The notes: generated from the letters alone by a model not told the origin. Shown: positions 24,781 through 37,818, counted from the stretch's first letter. The stretch is 64,000 bases of DNA from Candidula unifasciata (GCA_905116865.2 CAJHNH020003120.1:37501-101500); one strand, 5' to 3'. Program-made: numbers and translations.

Positions 24781-26104
24781 GTTTTTGATCAAGACATGAC
24801 TCGATCTTTATCACTCCCAACAAGCATGTCTCAGGAGTCGACTGACTGGGAGCTTTATTCAAAGACGGAGTGCATCTGCCCGAATGACAAGGAAAAACCA
24901 CTGCACACAGATAAAGCAGTAAAAACGAAAATTCACCAAAACCTCAGGCCCTGGCACAAAGCCAAAGTAAAAAATGGACGAAAAACTAGGGCCTTTCCCC
25001 GGAGCTTATAGCCGGGTAACGAAGAAGAAGGAGATACTCGTTTTTACAATCTTTGAATCTCATTGCACGATGAGTGACCTTTCACTGTACGATGAGTGGC
25101 CTTTCTCTGCACAATGGGTGGCCTTTCACTGCACGATGGGTGGCCTTTCACTGCACGATGAGTGGCCTTTCACTGCACGATGGGTGGCCTTTCACTGTAC
25201 GATGAGTGGCCTTTCACTGTACGATGGGTCGCCTTTCGCTGTATAATGAGGGGCCTTTCACTGCACGATTAGGGGCCTTTCAATGTATGATGAGTGGCTT
25301 TCACTGCACGAAGAGTGGCCTTTCACTGCACGAAGAGTGGCCTTTCACTGTACGATGGGTGGCCTTTCACTGCAAGATGGGTAGCCTTTCACTGCACGAA
25401 GAGTGGCCTTTCAGTGCACGAAGAGTGGCCTTTCACTGTATGAAGAGTGGCCTTTCACTGTACGAAGAGTGGCCTTTCAGTGTACGATGAGTGGCCTTTC
25501 ACTGCACGAAGAGTGGCCTTTCAGTGCACGATGAGAGGCCTTTCACTGCACGAAGAGTGGCCTTTCACTGTATGAAGAGTGGCCTTTCACTGTACGAAGA
25601 GTGGCCTTTCACTGTACGAAGAGTGGCTTTCACTGCACAAAGAGTAGCCTTGCACTGTGCGAAGAGTGGCCCTTAACTGTACGAAGAGTGGCCTTTCACT
25701 GCACGAAGAGTGGCTTTCACTGCACGAAGAGTGGCCTTTCACTGTACGAAGAGGGGCCTTTCACTGTATGAAGAGGGGCCTTTCACTGTACGAAGAGTAA
25801 CCTTTCACTGTACGAAGAGTGGCCTTTCACTGCACGAAGAGTGGCCTTTCACTGTACGAAGAGTGGCCTTTCACTGCACGAAGAGTGGCCTTTCACTGCA
25901 CGAAGAGTGGCCTTTCACTGCACGAAGAGTGGCCTTTCACTGCACGAAGAGTGGCATTTCACTGTATGATGAGTGGCCTTTCACTGCACGAAGAGTGGCC
26001 TTTCACTGATGAAGGGCCTGCAACTCTCACGGTAAACGAACAATACAAAACATATTACTATTAAGGCTATCTCAGTGCTGTACTGCTAAGACGGCTTGCA
26101 TTTT
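24781..26104. repeat. Tandem segmental duplication, copy A
   Basis: Starts GTTTTTGATCAAGACATGAC and ends GCTAAGACGGCTTGCATTTT. It contains about 260 bp of non-repeat DNA, then the 22-bp array, then about 85 bp of shared 3' flank (GGGCCTGCAACTCTCACGG). The non-repeat 5' part is essentially identical to copy B, including an open stretch of about 76 codons (DQDMTRSLSLPTSMSQES onward) of unknown nature. Confidence 0.9.
25044..26020. repeat. 22-bp minisatellite inside copy A (about 44 units)
   Basis: Units of GAGTGGCCTTTCACTGCACG with ATG or AAG before GAG/GGG. Since 22 is not divisible by three, each strand cycles through frames and reads a 22-residue period over three units. Left units are the GATGGGTGG type and right units the GAAGAGTGG type, in both copies. 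Confidence 0.95.
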
Positions 26105-27685
26105 GTTTTTGATCAAGACATGACTCGATCTTTATCACTCCCAACAAGCATGTCTCAGGAGTCGACTGACTGGGAGCTTTATTCAAAGACGGAGTGCATC
26201 TGCCCGAATGACAAGGAAAAACCACTGCACACAGATAAAGCAGTAAAAACGAAAATTCACCAAAACCTCAGGCCCTGGCACAAAGCCAAAGTAAAAAATG
26301 GACGAAAAACTAGGGCCTTTCCCCGGAGCTTATAGCCGGGTAACGAAGAAGAAGGAGATACTCGTTTTTACAATCTTTGAATCTCATTGCGCGATGAGTG
26401 ACCTTTCACTGTAAGATGAGTGGCCTTTCTCTGCACAATGGGTGGCCTTTCACTGCACGATGGGTGGCCTTTCACTGCACAATGAGTGGCCTTTCACTGC
26501 ACGATAGGTGGCCTTTCACTGCACAATGAGTGGCCTTTCACTGTACGATGGGTAGCCTTTCACTGTACGATGGGTGGCCATTCACTGCACGAGTGGCCTT
26601 TCACTGCACAATCAGTAGCCTTTCACTGTACGATGGGTGGCCTTTCACTGCAAAATGAGTGGCCTTTCATTGCACAGTGAGTGGCCTTTCACTGTACGAT
26701 GGGTGGCCTTTCTCTGCATGATGGGTGGCCTTTCACTGCACAATGAGTGGCCTTTCACTGCACGATGAGTGGCTTTCACTGTACGATGAGTGGCCTTTCA
26801 CTGTACGATGAGTGGCCTTTCACTGTACGATGGGTCGCCTTTCGCTGTATAATGAGGGGCCTTTCACTGCACGATTAGGGGCCTTTCAATGTATGATGAG
26901 TGGCTTTCACTGCACGAAGAGTGGCCTTTCACTGCACGAAGAGTGGCCTTTCACTGTACGATGGGTGGCCTTTCACTGCAAGATGGGTAGCCTTTCACTG
27001 CACGAAGAGTGGCCTTTCAGTGCACGAAGAGTGGCCTTTCACTGTATGAAGAGTGGCCTTTCACTGTACGAAGAGTGGCCTTTCAGTGTACGATGAGTGG
27101 CCTTTCACTGCACGAAGAGTGGCCTTTCAGTGCATGATGAGAGGCCTTTCACTGCACGAAGAGTGGCCTTTCACTGTATGAAGAGTGGCCTTTCACTGTA
27201 CGAAGAGTGGCCTTTCACTGTACTAAGAGTGGCTTTCACTGCACAAAGAGTAGCCTTGCACTGTGCGAAGAGTGGCCCTTAACTGTAGGAAGAGTGGATT
27301 TTCACTGCACGAAGAGTGGCTTTCACTGCACGAAGAGTGGCTTTTCACTGTACGAAGAGTGGCCTTTCACTGTATGAAGAGTGGCCTTTCACTGTACGAA
27401 GAGTAACCTTTCACTGTACGAAGAGTGGCCTTTCACTGCACGAAGAGTGGCCTTTCACTGTACGAAGAGTGGCCTTTCACTGCACGAAGAGTGGCCTTTC
27501 ACTGCACGAAGAGTGGCCTTTCACTGCACGAAGAGTGGCATTTCACTGTATGATGAGTGGCCTTTCACTGCACGAAGAGTGGCCTTTCACTGATGAAGGG
27601 CCTGCAACTCTCACGGTAAACGAACAATACAGAACATATTACTATTAAGGCTATCTCAGTGCTGTACTGCTAAGACGGCTTGCAT
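26105..27685. repeat. Tandem segmental duplication, copy B
   Basis: Repeats copy A directly, head to tail, with about 260 bp longer total length because of extra 22-bp units near 26.4-26.8 kb. It ends at the same GACGGCTTGCATTT, after which the copies diverge. Only scattered single-base differences are visible outside the array, so the duplication is recent. Confidence 0.9.
26375..27595. repeat. 22-bp minisatellite inside copy B (about 55 units)
   Basis: Same unit and the same left-to-right succession of variants as in copy A. It carries an additional block of GATGGGTGG-type units at its left end. Confidence 0.95.
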
Positions 27686-28257
27686 TTCACAAAGTATCAT
27701 TTTGTTGTTGTTGATGTTATTTATAGAATTAAAGGTTTTTGTTAAACGCTGAAATAAAAACGTCGCAAAGATTATGTATCAGTGTGGGTGAGTTAGAAAT
27801 ACTGTCTATTTGAGCCGTTTTACGACTGTGTCAGAGACAGTCGCTGAGGATTCCTAAGTCAATAACCAGGATTTTTCCCGGGATTAGACTCTCATAGATT
27901 CCCGTGTTCACTTCAGCGGTTTCAGATTGGCAACAATATCCCCGGTACCCAGAGGCAACCAGCGAATTAAAGAAAGGCGTCCATTGTAGAGACATCTAAT
28001 CTCTTTGTTGTTGTATTCCTCCAGGGCTGGTGTATGTGTATCTGATACATGGTTCTTAAACTGTGGTTTATGGACATCAACGATTTTGCAGATTCATGCA
28101 TTTGTGTGGTCAGCTGTGATGGTGTATTTTGTATTTTTTTTTTTCAAACTTTCAGCTCAATCGGGAGTCGCCAAACATTTGTGGCAAACAAAATAATAAT
28201 CGAAATATAGCTATTCATCCCCTTGCGGAAAGCAATTTTTCGTTATTTTTGAAGCCC
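27686..28257. other. Unassigned sequence
   Basis: No recognisable gene. A T-rich run lies near 28130-28145. Confidence 0.4.
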
Positions 28258-28530
28258 CACTATTGCTCATGTGGCGGAGCGGCTAGACGCTTGCCGCGGA
28301 TCAGAAGGTCGTGGGTTCGCTCCCTGGCGGAGCCAGATTTTTTTTTCAAAAATGACCTTGGCTCCCAGGTAGACCCAGCTTTAAGTGGGTACCGGGTGCA
28401 GTACCGGGAAGTAAAGGCGGCCGGTGTGATGCTGACCACATCTCCTATCTTGTGCCGATTGGTCTATAAAATATAGTTCTAACCCTTTATGCCCTGTAGC
28501 CTAAAGGCGTGTAAAAGGGTCCTTTACTCA
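28258..28530 (+). mobile_element. tRNA-derived SINE (family A), best-preserved copy
   Basis: The head resembles a tRNA gene: GTGGCGGAGCGGCTAGACGC (A box, 28271-28290) and GTGGGTTCGCTCCCTGG (B box, about 28311-28326). The body follows: GACCTTGGCTCCCAGGTAGA, then AAGTAAAGGCGGCCGGTGTG and ATGCTGACCACATC, then TTGGTCTATAAAATATAG and GTGTAAAAGGGTCCTTTACT. Relatives lie at 6895-7045, 23283-23425 and 32835-33225. The body looks like one of the conserved SINE core regions known from molluscs, but I cannot name the superfamily without alignment. Confidence 0.8.
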
Positions 28531-28690
28531 CACCCTGGCTCTTGCCAGGGGCCGCAATAAAGCCCAGCCACAAATATGGCCTAATGGCTAAACGCGGTTT
28601 CCGGGACCTTTTTACGGGTGATCCTCATCTACATGGTGGCACTTTGTGTCATCGGGTGTTTATCGCTTGTGTGATGTCCTGGTGGGGTAA
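28530..28690 (+). repeat. Dispersed repeat module D, copy 1
   Basis: About 160 bp from CACCCTGGCTCTTGCCAGGG to GTGTGATGTCCTGGTGGGGT, matched in inverse orientation at 36318-36482. The end of the other copy leads straight into an ATTC microsatellite, as with 3' tails of LINEs or LINE-mobilised SINEs. Here it abuts the family A SINE, so it may be the 3' part of a composite element or a nested insertion. Confidence 0.7.
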
Positions 28691-28720
28691 AATGTACTAC
28701 TATAATAATAATCACTGTCT

Positions 28721-28820
28721 ACAAATGTAGCAGACACTTTATCTACACACAATACAAATGTAGCAGACACTTTATCAACACACAATACAAATGTAGCAGA
28801 CACTTTATCTACACACAATA
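28721..28820. repeat. 33-bp tandem triplicate
   Basis: Three near-identical units beginning ACAAATGTAGCAGACACTTT at 28721, 28754 and 28787. Confidence 0.9.
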
Positions 28821-31365
28821 CAAATAAAATAAATGTACTACAATAAAAATGTACTAAAATAGTTTACAAATTTAACAAGCACGCTCTACAAATATAGCTC
28901 ACATACTCTACAAATGAGACATCTACAATCTACAACGAACAGTTACAAAAAGATAAATACATTGAAGATATCAGCAACAGATCAAATAGTTGTTGCACTG
29001 AAAGGAGTTTGGAAAATAAAAAAAAAAGGGGGGGGGGGTATCAGTATTTGATGAGTTTACCTTTTTTTGGGGGGGAGGGGGGGGGGAGCACTTTTGATTG
29101 GCAACTAATTTCTTCTCAGTGACACTTGGAGTCAGCAACAGGTCCTGTCAGGCTACGCAGGTTAAAGGGTAGAGAACAGACAAAGTCACTCTGACTCAGC
29201 CCCCATTCCCAAGAAACTTTATATACATAAAGAGAAGTCGGATGTGGTGACCGGAAAGGGGGAGGGGGTGGTTTCCGGGGAGCTCAGGTTGTAGCTACAG
29301 CCAGTAGAAGCCGCAAGGGGCCAACGAAAACCAACGACTTGAGCAAGCTGACAAGCCTCCACACATGTCGTGTATTAAAGGGGCCATATGACACTAAAAG
29401 TTTGAGAACCTGAACTACACAGCTACTATATTTGTACTCAGATACAGAATTATTACGTCTAAAATAATTATACCAGTATTTTCAGGAGCCATAGAAACAT
29501 TTGCTTTTTTGCCCGTAGACTTTATAATGGATTCAGCTTTAATGGTCATTAGGACACTGTCTTCGAGTTAAAGTCTGTTTTCCTGAGTCGTTACATGTTT
29601 GACGTACAGGTTACAGCACAAAGTCATGATGTCGTCCATACCAATTCAGCCACCCCCCCCCCCCCCTCACCCCCTTGGTGTGGGATCCGACCCCGATTTT
29701 CAGGGGGAAAAGCCTGCGCTTGGGCGAGATGGGGCACACAGAGAAGAGATTCACTGTCTGATTTGAAGCGAACCACTCCAGGCAACTGTTTATCGGTCTG
29801 ACAGGGGCAGGCTAGTCAACCAGCAATCTCTTTCTGTGACTGGCTGAGATTCCATATAGTACAGAACCAAGTTGAACTCCGCTTAATCTGGGGCGTAAAC
29901 ACATGATCACACTGGTGGTAGGCGAGAGGACTAGTTACTGAGCTACCAGGGCCACCGTCTGTAACAGTACTCTGAGATTTGAGACAATCGAAATTCGGCA
30001 AGTAAAGCGAAACAGGAAACACGGCCCAAGACAAGATGATTCACTGAGCGGATGTTCCATGGACTGAGTGGCCCACAATGATCGGGTCTCACCAAACAAC
30101 AAAAGAATAGTTACAGTATACAACCGCGTGTAATAGAAGGCTGTGTTTCGGTTCTATAAGTAGTTGTTGGAGCTACGGTGTACCGTTCTTTGCACTACTT
30201 TCTCTGTTGAAAAAGATTGGGGAGGGGGGAGGAACAGCCGACCCACAGAGTAGATCTGGTCCTGCGGGATAAAATCCGGTGCAATAACATCGATTGTCTT
30301 CATCGGTGACTGTGTCGCCGATTGACTCGCCGGTAGACGACTTCCCCGCCGGTCGGAACAGTATTTGTGTCTGTCTCCTTTGATCGCATCACCACTGCAG
30401 GGGTTCATTTCAAGGCTCTTTGTGTTGTACAGTGCTAAACCATTTTATATGACGCACATAAACCTAGTCACAATTATAACCTTGAACTCCCCCTTCGGGG
30501 ATGGTGGTTGAACTTGACGATTTATTTGTTAGGCAAATCACCATTACCATCGACTGACTCGCTACTTGGATTTTCTTTCCAGAGACCGTACAACCAACAA
30601 AGCGATCTACACGGCTACCCACACAGGGTCATCTTCTTGGCTCAGCGGATGCCTTTCACCTGCCGCTACGATGGGTGTTGGTACAATTATCAGACTGTGT
30701 CGATGTGTACACGAAGATCGCTGAGGATTTTCTTTAGGGCATCGGTGTTAGAGTTAAGTGCGAGGCTCTCCACAGTCGACTAGCCGTTGTGCAAAGAGAG
30801 TTAGTTAGTGTAGTAATGGACCAGCCACGTTTTCAAAAAGTCGGGTTTGTTTTATTTTAAATTCACAATAAAATTATTTAATTTATATGAACATTAAACT
30901 CACGATCAAACTTTTAATTTTTATGAACACAGAATGCCACAAATAACAAATTAATGACAAACTTCAAAAACAAATGTGAAACAATTATGTACGCAATCTC
31001 TGTGCTTGAACACTGTCATACAGAGAATATTTTGAAATACACAGAGACAAGAACAATGGAGAGATACCAATAAACCTCATCATAAAGGTAGATGGTTCCT
31101 GCACCTTGGCAGTGACACCGTCATCTTGCACACGGAGCAAACCAAGAACAACAAATAAACAAAGGAACCTGGTTCGGACATAAACATATCCAGGCAACAG
31201 TGATTACCAACAAAAGCTGTATTTAGGCAATTGTTGAACTCACTGTTTATGAGAAGACCCTCCAACAAATCAATAGTTCTTCCTGCTTGTGACAATGAAC
31301 AACAATTAAGGGACGGCGAGAGGCATAAGTCAGCCACAATGTAGAATAGTCACAGCAATACTTAA
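28821..31365. other. Unassigned sequence with homopolymer runs and a weak tRNA-like patch
   Basis: G-runs near 29026-29038 and 29071-29096 and a C-run near 29650-29666. On the minus strand about 29885-29955 reads GGTAGCTCAGTAACTAG, an A-box-like string, but no clear B box follows, so it is not called as an element. On the minus strand 30786-30690 is an exon-like 27-codon open stretch. No domain is recognised elsewhere. Confidence 0.4.
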
Positions 31366-31727
31366 CAATGGGAATGGCCAAGTAACATTTATTTTAAAAT
31401 AAAAGGATTGTCCAAGTAACATTTATAAAAAAAAAAAAAAAAAAATAATGTTCAAATCAAAGCTGAAGGATACGAAAGGCTAAATTTTTTTTTATTGCAA
31501 ATAATGTTAAATGTAATGTTGAAGAGTAGAAACAGCTAAAGTAACGTTTATAAAATTATGTTCACATTAACGTTGGAGAATAGGAAGGTTTACCCCGCCC
31601 CCCCCCCCACCCCCTCCCTCAAAAAAAAAAATGTTCGAAGTAAAGTTAAAGAATAGGAAGGGCAAAGTAACGTTTATCAAAATAATTCTCAAATTAATGT
31701 TGAAGAATAGGAACGGCTAAAGTAACA
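31366..31727. repeat. Degenerate tandem repeat, about 55-65-bp unit
   Basis: Five decayed units share AAGTAACATTTATAAAA-like, AATGTTCAAATTAAAGTT-like and GAAGAATAGGAACGGCTAA-like blocks. They are interrupted by an A-run (about 31429-31445) and a C-run (about 31597-31610). Confidence 0.65.
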
Positions 31728-31734
31728 TCACAGG

Positions 31735-32260
31735 TGTGGATGACCAGTCCTTCCATCCATTGGTGACTGGATTAGGTTTTGTGAGTTCACAGATGGCTGG
31801 TAAGTCAAGTTCTAGCACTGAAAGTTCTTCAGCACTGTGGACAAGGAAAAGAAGCCGCATCTCTCTGGTGGTTTGCTTCTGTGTCTTTCCTGGCTTGTCT
31901 TTCTTGAATTGCTGCTGCAGCTTCTCGATGAAGAGAGGAGCGCCAGGATCAGTGATCACATGCATCGATGTTTCAGGTTTTAGGGTCAAGACAGAAGTCT
32001 TTCAGTGAGGTCTTAATGTTGTCCTTGAAACGTTTCTTCTGCCCACCTTGTCTGTGATGTCACTGCACAGCTGTTATTCCTATGCGTCCGCAGTCCTCCG
32101 ACGCAACAGCCACCCAAAGTTATTTCTCTTGAATGCTCCCATGAGACTTGGTTACAATGTCTCCTATCTTCTCCATGAAGTCTGCATCGACGTGCTTTAT
32201 CAGGCTTCCCTCTGAGATCATGTAATCGTGTTAGCGTCAGATATTCCACCATTACCCACC
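31735..32260 (-). pseudogene. LINE ORF2 C-terminal fossil with terminal zinc finger
   Basis: Read on the minus strand in one frame with stops, the sequence shows QGGQKKRFKDNIKTSLKDF, then SWRSSLHREAAAAIQERQAR, then FPCPQC with RTFSART and LTSHL, ending near THKT. This is the usual order at the C terminus of a large group of APE-type LINE reverse-transcriptase proteins: a basic RFKD segment, W-R-x(n)-E-x-R-R, then a CCHH finger. At least four in-frame stops (for example before NIDACD and between C and RTFS) show it is dead. Endonuclease and polymerase parts are absent, so only the 3' end was inserted or kept. The overlapping plus-strand frame (31736-32008) is a shadow. Confidence 0.7.
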
Positions 32261-32457
32261 AGGCTAGTCCGTATAGCGTTGACAGTATCTGCTTTATCCA
32301 CGTATCTTCCCAGAGACAGTGGGACCTGCCATTCGGATTTATAGTAAACTTTTGTATTGTTGTTGTTATTATTACTATTTTTTTTATTTATAGGGCTGTT
32401 TGCTAAGGTTTGGGGGGGGGGGGAGGGGGGGGGAGTACTGATACTCACGACAAAAAG

Positions 32458-32577
32458 TCTTAAAGGTGCCAGTACTCGTCACAGAATGTCTATTACAGTT
32501 GTGCTGGAAACAAAATGCCCTAAAGGTGCCAGTACTCGTCACAGAATGTCTATTACAGTTGTGCTGGAAACAAAACG
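32458..32577. repeat. 60-bp tandem duplicate
   Basis: TAAAGGTGCCAGTACTCGTC begins at 32461 and again at 32521 with the following about 55 bases identical. Confidence 0.9.
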
Positions 32578-32834
32578 TGCCTTAAAATGTTATAGAATTG
32601 CGTACTCTAGCGTACAAGCCAAAAAAAAAAAAAAAAAAACATTTATAAATAGCGCCAGTGGCTCCCCCTCCCGCGGTCCTTTTTTTTTTGGTCTCCGTTA
32701 CAAGACTGTTATAAAACGATGAAGAACACCCCCCCCCCCTTTCCCCCCCCCCCCACCCACTCCCATTCGTGGTGGCGCCTCAGGATCTGCCCTTAAGTAC
32801 TAGAAAAGGCGTATAAATACAGTAGTAAACCCTT
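32578..32834. other. Homopolymer-rich spacer
   Basis: A-run near 32620-32638, T-run near 32680-32690, C-runs near 32731-32757. No gene seen. Confidence 0.6.
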
Positions 32835-33225
32835 TACCCACGCCTTGGGCGTATTGGGCGCACTGTTAGACATAGGTTTATAGACCAAGCGGCACAGGGT
32901 GGGTGATGTGGTCAGTATTTTGCCGGTCGCCTTTACTTCACGAGGAACAACTCACAAACTCGAGCATAGGTTCCGCCCACCTACATACTAGGTCACTTTT
33001 GATTGGTGCTTGGTCAGGCTAACGACGTTTGAATGAAAAGGGACATAGTGTGTAAGTGGACAGAGCCTGGGCCTGGAAACGTAAGTTGAACATTTCACGG
33101 GACTTTCCCTTGTACACACTCAAAGCTAGGCCGACCTAAGAGCCAAGGTCATTGTGGGAAAACTAAGAAACCGGCTCGGTCAAGATCTGAACCCACGACC
33201 CCCCGATGATCAGGAAAACGTTTTT
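32835..33225 (-). mobile_element. SINE (family A) with extra internal segment
   Basis: On the minus strand: a tRNA-like B-box region (GTCGTGGGTTCAGATCTTGAC), the body GACCTTGGCTCTTAGGTCGG, then about 150 bp not present in the 28-kb copy, then AAGTAAAGGCGACCGGCAAA, ACTGACCACATC, TTGGTCTATAAACCTATG and GTGGGTAAAGGGTTTACT. The extra segment lies exactly between the GTGTGTAC and GAAGTAAAGGC blocks. It is either a nested insertion here or a deletion in the other copy. Confidence 0.65.
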
Positions 33226-33795
33226 ATAAAACGTCACATAACAACCCTAGCGAGATGTGTGAGCCGTAAACGCCTTAGTCTCAGCTCATATTTTCTCTTG
33301 TTTTACGCAATACCATACAACTAGCAACGTCATGTATTTCATTATGTTAGTTAATTCTGTCGTGATCGTCGTCGACTCAAACTTTCGCATTCAATTTATG
33401 ATCATGACTCTGTGTCTCCTAATATTCTCTTACCGAGGAGGAAATTGATCGTTACATGAAACATGCAAAAAGAAGTTATTTCTGCAGGGTACTGTTAACA
33501 TCCTACAAGAGCCGACCTTCATCCACAACAGCAGCGGCAGTTAAGATAATGGTCTCTAACAATTACCAGACTTGCGTTTTCTCAGTCGAAAGGATACGGG
33601 CTAGATAAGCAGCTAATTTCACAAACCAACTCTGTAATTTCAATCAGAGACGGGTGTAGCATCTATATTTATTGAAGCCATGCAGTAACACGAAGTTTGA
33701 TTGTCTACTGATGTTATTTGTTGTTGAATAATAACAAAGATGCCAACTGTGTGTTGTATTTGTGGGATTTTGCCAACCTCATCGTACTTCGTCTC
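33226..33795. other. Unassigned sequence
   Basis: No recognisable gene, RNA or repeat before the CTTT tract. Confidence 0.4.
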
Positions 33796-35067
<1,272 letters not shown>

Positions 35068-35159
35068 GTCTTCCTTTCTCACACCTTATAGTCTTCTTCT
35101 CCTTTCAAGGAGGAGAAAAATTATGTGTTGTCGAACGGGTAGTGGTTGAGGTGGATAAT

Positions 35160-35332
35160 GCGAGAAACAAAAGAAAAGGAAAGAAATAAAGACAACAATA
35201 AAATAAACAAAGAAACACAAAGAAGAACCAAGGATAGAAAGAAAGAGAGAAAGAAAGAAGGAACAAAAGAAAGAAAGATAGATAGAAAAGAAAGAAAAAA
35301 GAGAGAAAGAAAGAAAAAGAAAAGTAGCCTCT
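35160..35332. repeat. Purine-rich (GAAA)-like tract
   Basis: Degenerate GAAA/AGAA sequence about 100 bases after the pyrimidine tract, in the complementary sense. The two together form a large imperfect inverted repeat. Confidence 0.8.
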
Positions 35333-35800
35333 TCTATATGAAGCAATCCATTGACAAGACTGCAGTAACCAGCCGTCACAAACATGGACACATCAAACAT
35401 GGCCTCACACATTTAACCGTTGGGTTAGACAGGTCACAGACTAGGCTCATGTCAAGCAAGAAAGGAAAGGGAAAGTTTACAACTTTGATGTAGATGTCAT
35501 TAGACGTGAGATCTTACAAATATAAAGTGTGTTGAACATGTGCTGCGAGAAGAAGACGAGTACTGGCACCGAGATGGATTACAATTTGTTCAGCCAGTAA
35601 TAATTATCAACCTTTAGGATCGTCAGATTCGGAGGGATTAAAACCATTTTTTTCGATCAGTGGTTGAATATGATCAATCTGTTATGTTCATCTACAATCC
35701 AATTGTGTCAACCGTAATACAATTTGCTGTACAGTAAAGATACACCCTGGAGTCTAATGGTGACCGAAGGGTAATACTAAATGTTCCATATTAGGGACAT
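35333..35800. other. Unassigned sequence
   Basis: No recognisable domain or repeat. Confidence 0.4.
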
Positions 35801-36130
35801 GTTTACAATTGAACAAGGCAGACCGATTGGCTGGATCCGCACCACTGGTGGTGAGTTGATACATGACAAGGCACCTGCGGTCAAGGACCTTTGGGAACAA
35901 GTAATGAAGTCAGAAGAGAAAATAAATTATCAAGGCCTGGAGAGACTGATACACATGGCTGTAACCAGAGGGTCTGGCCAGCACACTACACTCAGAGGAA
36001 TAGAAAGATGGGCATATAATCATCAGACTGCCTCAGCTACCATTAGTAATGGAACTCTGCGCTGGCTGCTGAAGATGGAGATGGAGTGCAAATGGGAATG
36101 CCCCGAGTGTTGTGTCTTTCTTAGCTCAGG
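35801..36130 (+). pseudogene. LINE ORF2 C-terminal fossil (RNase H end and tail), copy 1
   Basis: The first part, in one frame, reads NKADRLAGSAPLVVS, matching the G-N-x-x-A-D-x-L-A motif at the end of LINE RNase H domains. After a frameshift the downstream frame (35781-36158) gives GGELIHDKAPAVKDLWEQV, then GQHTTLRGIERWAYNHQ and GTLRWLLKMEMECKWECPEC. The same tail is found at 39140-39460 on the other strand with independent lesions. That combination (RNase H followed by a conserved about 100-residue tail ending WECPEC) suggests an I-type LINE with RNase H. It is distinct from the CR1-like element at 49-53 kb, where no RNase H was seen. Only the 3' portion survives. Confidence 0.6.
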
Positions 36131-36295
36131 TCAATTGAACATAAATGACAACAAATAAATTTACTTCACCTATCAATGAATTATGAAGACACGCCTCTGA
36201 AAAAAAAAAAAAAAAACGGAAATTCAGATGTTTTCTGTAACATCTAAACGTTCACTCCACATATTTACAGTGGTCCGAAAAGCAATTGGCTGATA

Positions 36296-36317
36296 TTGAA
36301 TGAATGAATGAATGAAT
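36296..36317. repeat. Short (GAAT)n microsatellite
   Basis: About five GAAT units directly abutting module D, read as the ATTC tail of that element on the minus strand. Confidence 0.8.
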
Positions 36318-36482
36318 TTCTACCCCACCAGGACATCACACAAGCTATAAACACCCGATAACACAAAGTACCACCATGTGGGAGAGGATCACATTGGAGA
36401 GGTCCCAGAAACCGCGTTCAGACACTTGGCCATATTTATGGCCTGGCTTTATTGCGGCCCCTGGCAAAAGCCAGAGTGGGGC
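36318..36482 (-). repeat. Dispersed repeat module D, copy 2
   Basis: The reverse complement of 28530-28690 with about 80-85 percent identity by eye (CTGGCTTTTGCCAGGGGCCG to TGTGATGTCCTGGTGGGGTA), ending in ATTC repeats. There is no family A SINE next to it, so module D can exist on its own. Confidence 0.75.
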
Positions 36483-37070
36483 TTCAAATAACAAAAAATT
36501 ACGTCCTAAAAAGGACGTAAGGATTTGAATTATATTTGGCTGATATTCAGCATGCTGGACATGTATAGACTCAAGAATACCAGTAAAAGTAAAACACACA
36601 CGATTTCCCTAGTGTCTGCCAAACAAATAATTAACGAGCCATTTCTAATAAGTTAGAAATGAGTAAGAATACCAGTATTTTTGTGTCATGGAAATTCTAA
36701 CGCTGCATTCATAAAAATGATTGCGATCTAACCAGAAAATGTCTTGCAAGTGTGTTTATCTGTTGTGGAACGAACTATGGTTTGCCATTGAGTGATAAGT
36801 AGATAGGTCATTCAATGGTTAAGCAGTGATGTTACTGGACATGTAGGTACATTGGTAAAAGGCTTGGCTTGTTCACAAACTAGAACGTGGCTAGCAATGT
36901 AGAAATAATCCAGGAACAAGGGGCATGAGCCCTGCATTCCTGGCAGGATGATGAAACTAATTATTATGTCCCGTGGAATTAGATTTTAGTACTTCATCTT
37001 TTTCTTCCTGAAAATGCAAAATATTTGTTTACAATCTCTAGATATTCCTTTGGTTCGTCCCAAAGCCGCC
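36483..37070. other. Unassigned sequence
   Basis: No recognisable gene. A-run at about 36199-36217 upstream of module D. Confidence 0.4.
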
Positions 37071-37104
37071 TTGTGTGTGTGTGTGTGTGTGTTGTGTGTG
37101 TGTG

Positions 37105-37136
<32 letters not shown>

Positions 37137-37160
37137 GGTGTGTGTGTGTGTGGGGGGGGG
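37071..37160. repeat. (GT)n microsatellite
   Basis: About 40 GT units with two small interruptions, followed by a G-run. Confidence 0.95.
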
Positions 37161-37314
37161 GTTGGCCCACTGACCCCTAGTAAACAGTGTCTTATTAACC
37201 GACTAATAAAAGAGTCGCTGAAATCCGATGTACTAGGCGAAAAAGGGCAGATATCGCAACCTAGCTGTAACACAAAAGAACATGCCAACTACCCTTTAAA
37301 GGGCGAACACTGGA

Positions 37315-37345
37315 TAATAATAATAATAATTTTAATGATGATAAC

Positions 37346-37402
<57 letters not shown>
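37315..37402. repeat. (TAA)n microsatellite
   Basis: About 20 perfect TAA units plus an imperfect 5' part. Confidence 0.95.
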
Positions 37403-37405
<3 letters not shown>

Positions 37406-37661
37406 GAAAGCAAGAAGAATTTCCTTGTTATTATACTAGAATTTCAATGTGGTTTGATGGCAGCAGAAAAAAAAGAGCAATTTCTGAAATATTTGACTGA
37501 TTATGTATGGAACATGGACCCGACCAAATGTGGAATGGTGCTGTACAAACAAGTACGAAAGCTGTTTTCTTAACTGCTACTGACGTAGCAATACTATTAA
37601 TATCAGAACCGCTGTTGTAACAGCTAATACCGAACTGCTGTTGTAACAGCAGGTACTAAAA

Positions 37662-37681
37662 CTACTACTGCTATAACTACA

Positions 37682-37778
<97 letters not shown>

Positions 37779-37818
37779 TTACTACTCCCGCTATAACTAC
37801 AACTACTTCTACTACTAT

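Noticed and set aside
29885..29960. tRNA gene on the minus strand
   Set aside because: An A-box-like string is present, but no convincing B box, acceptor stem or anticodon arm can be drawn.
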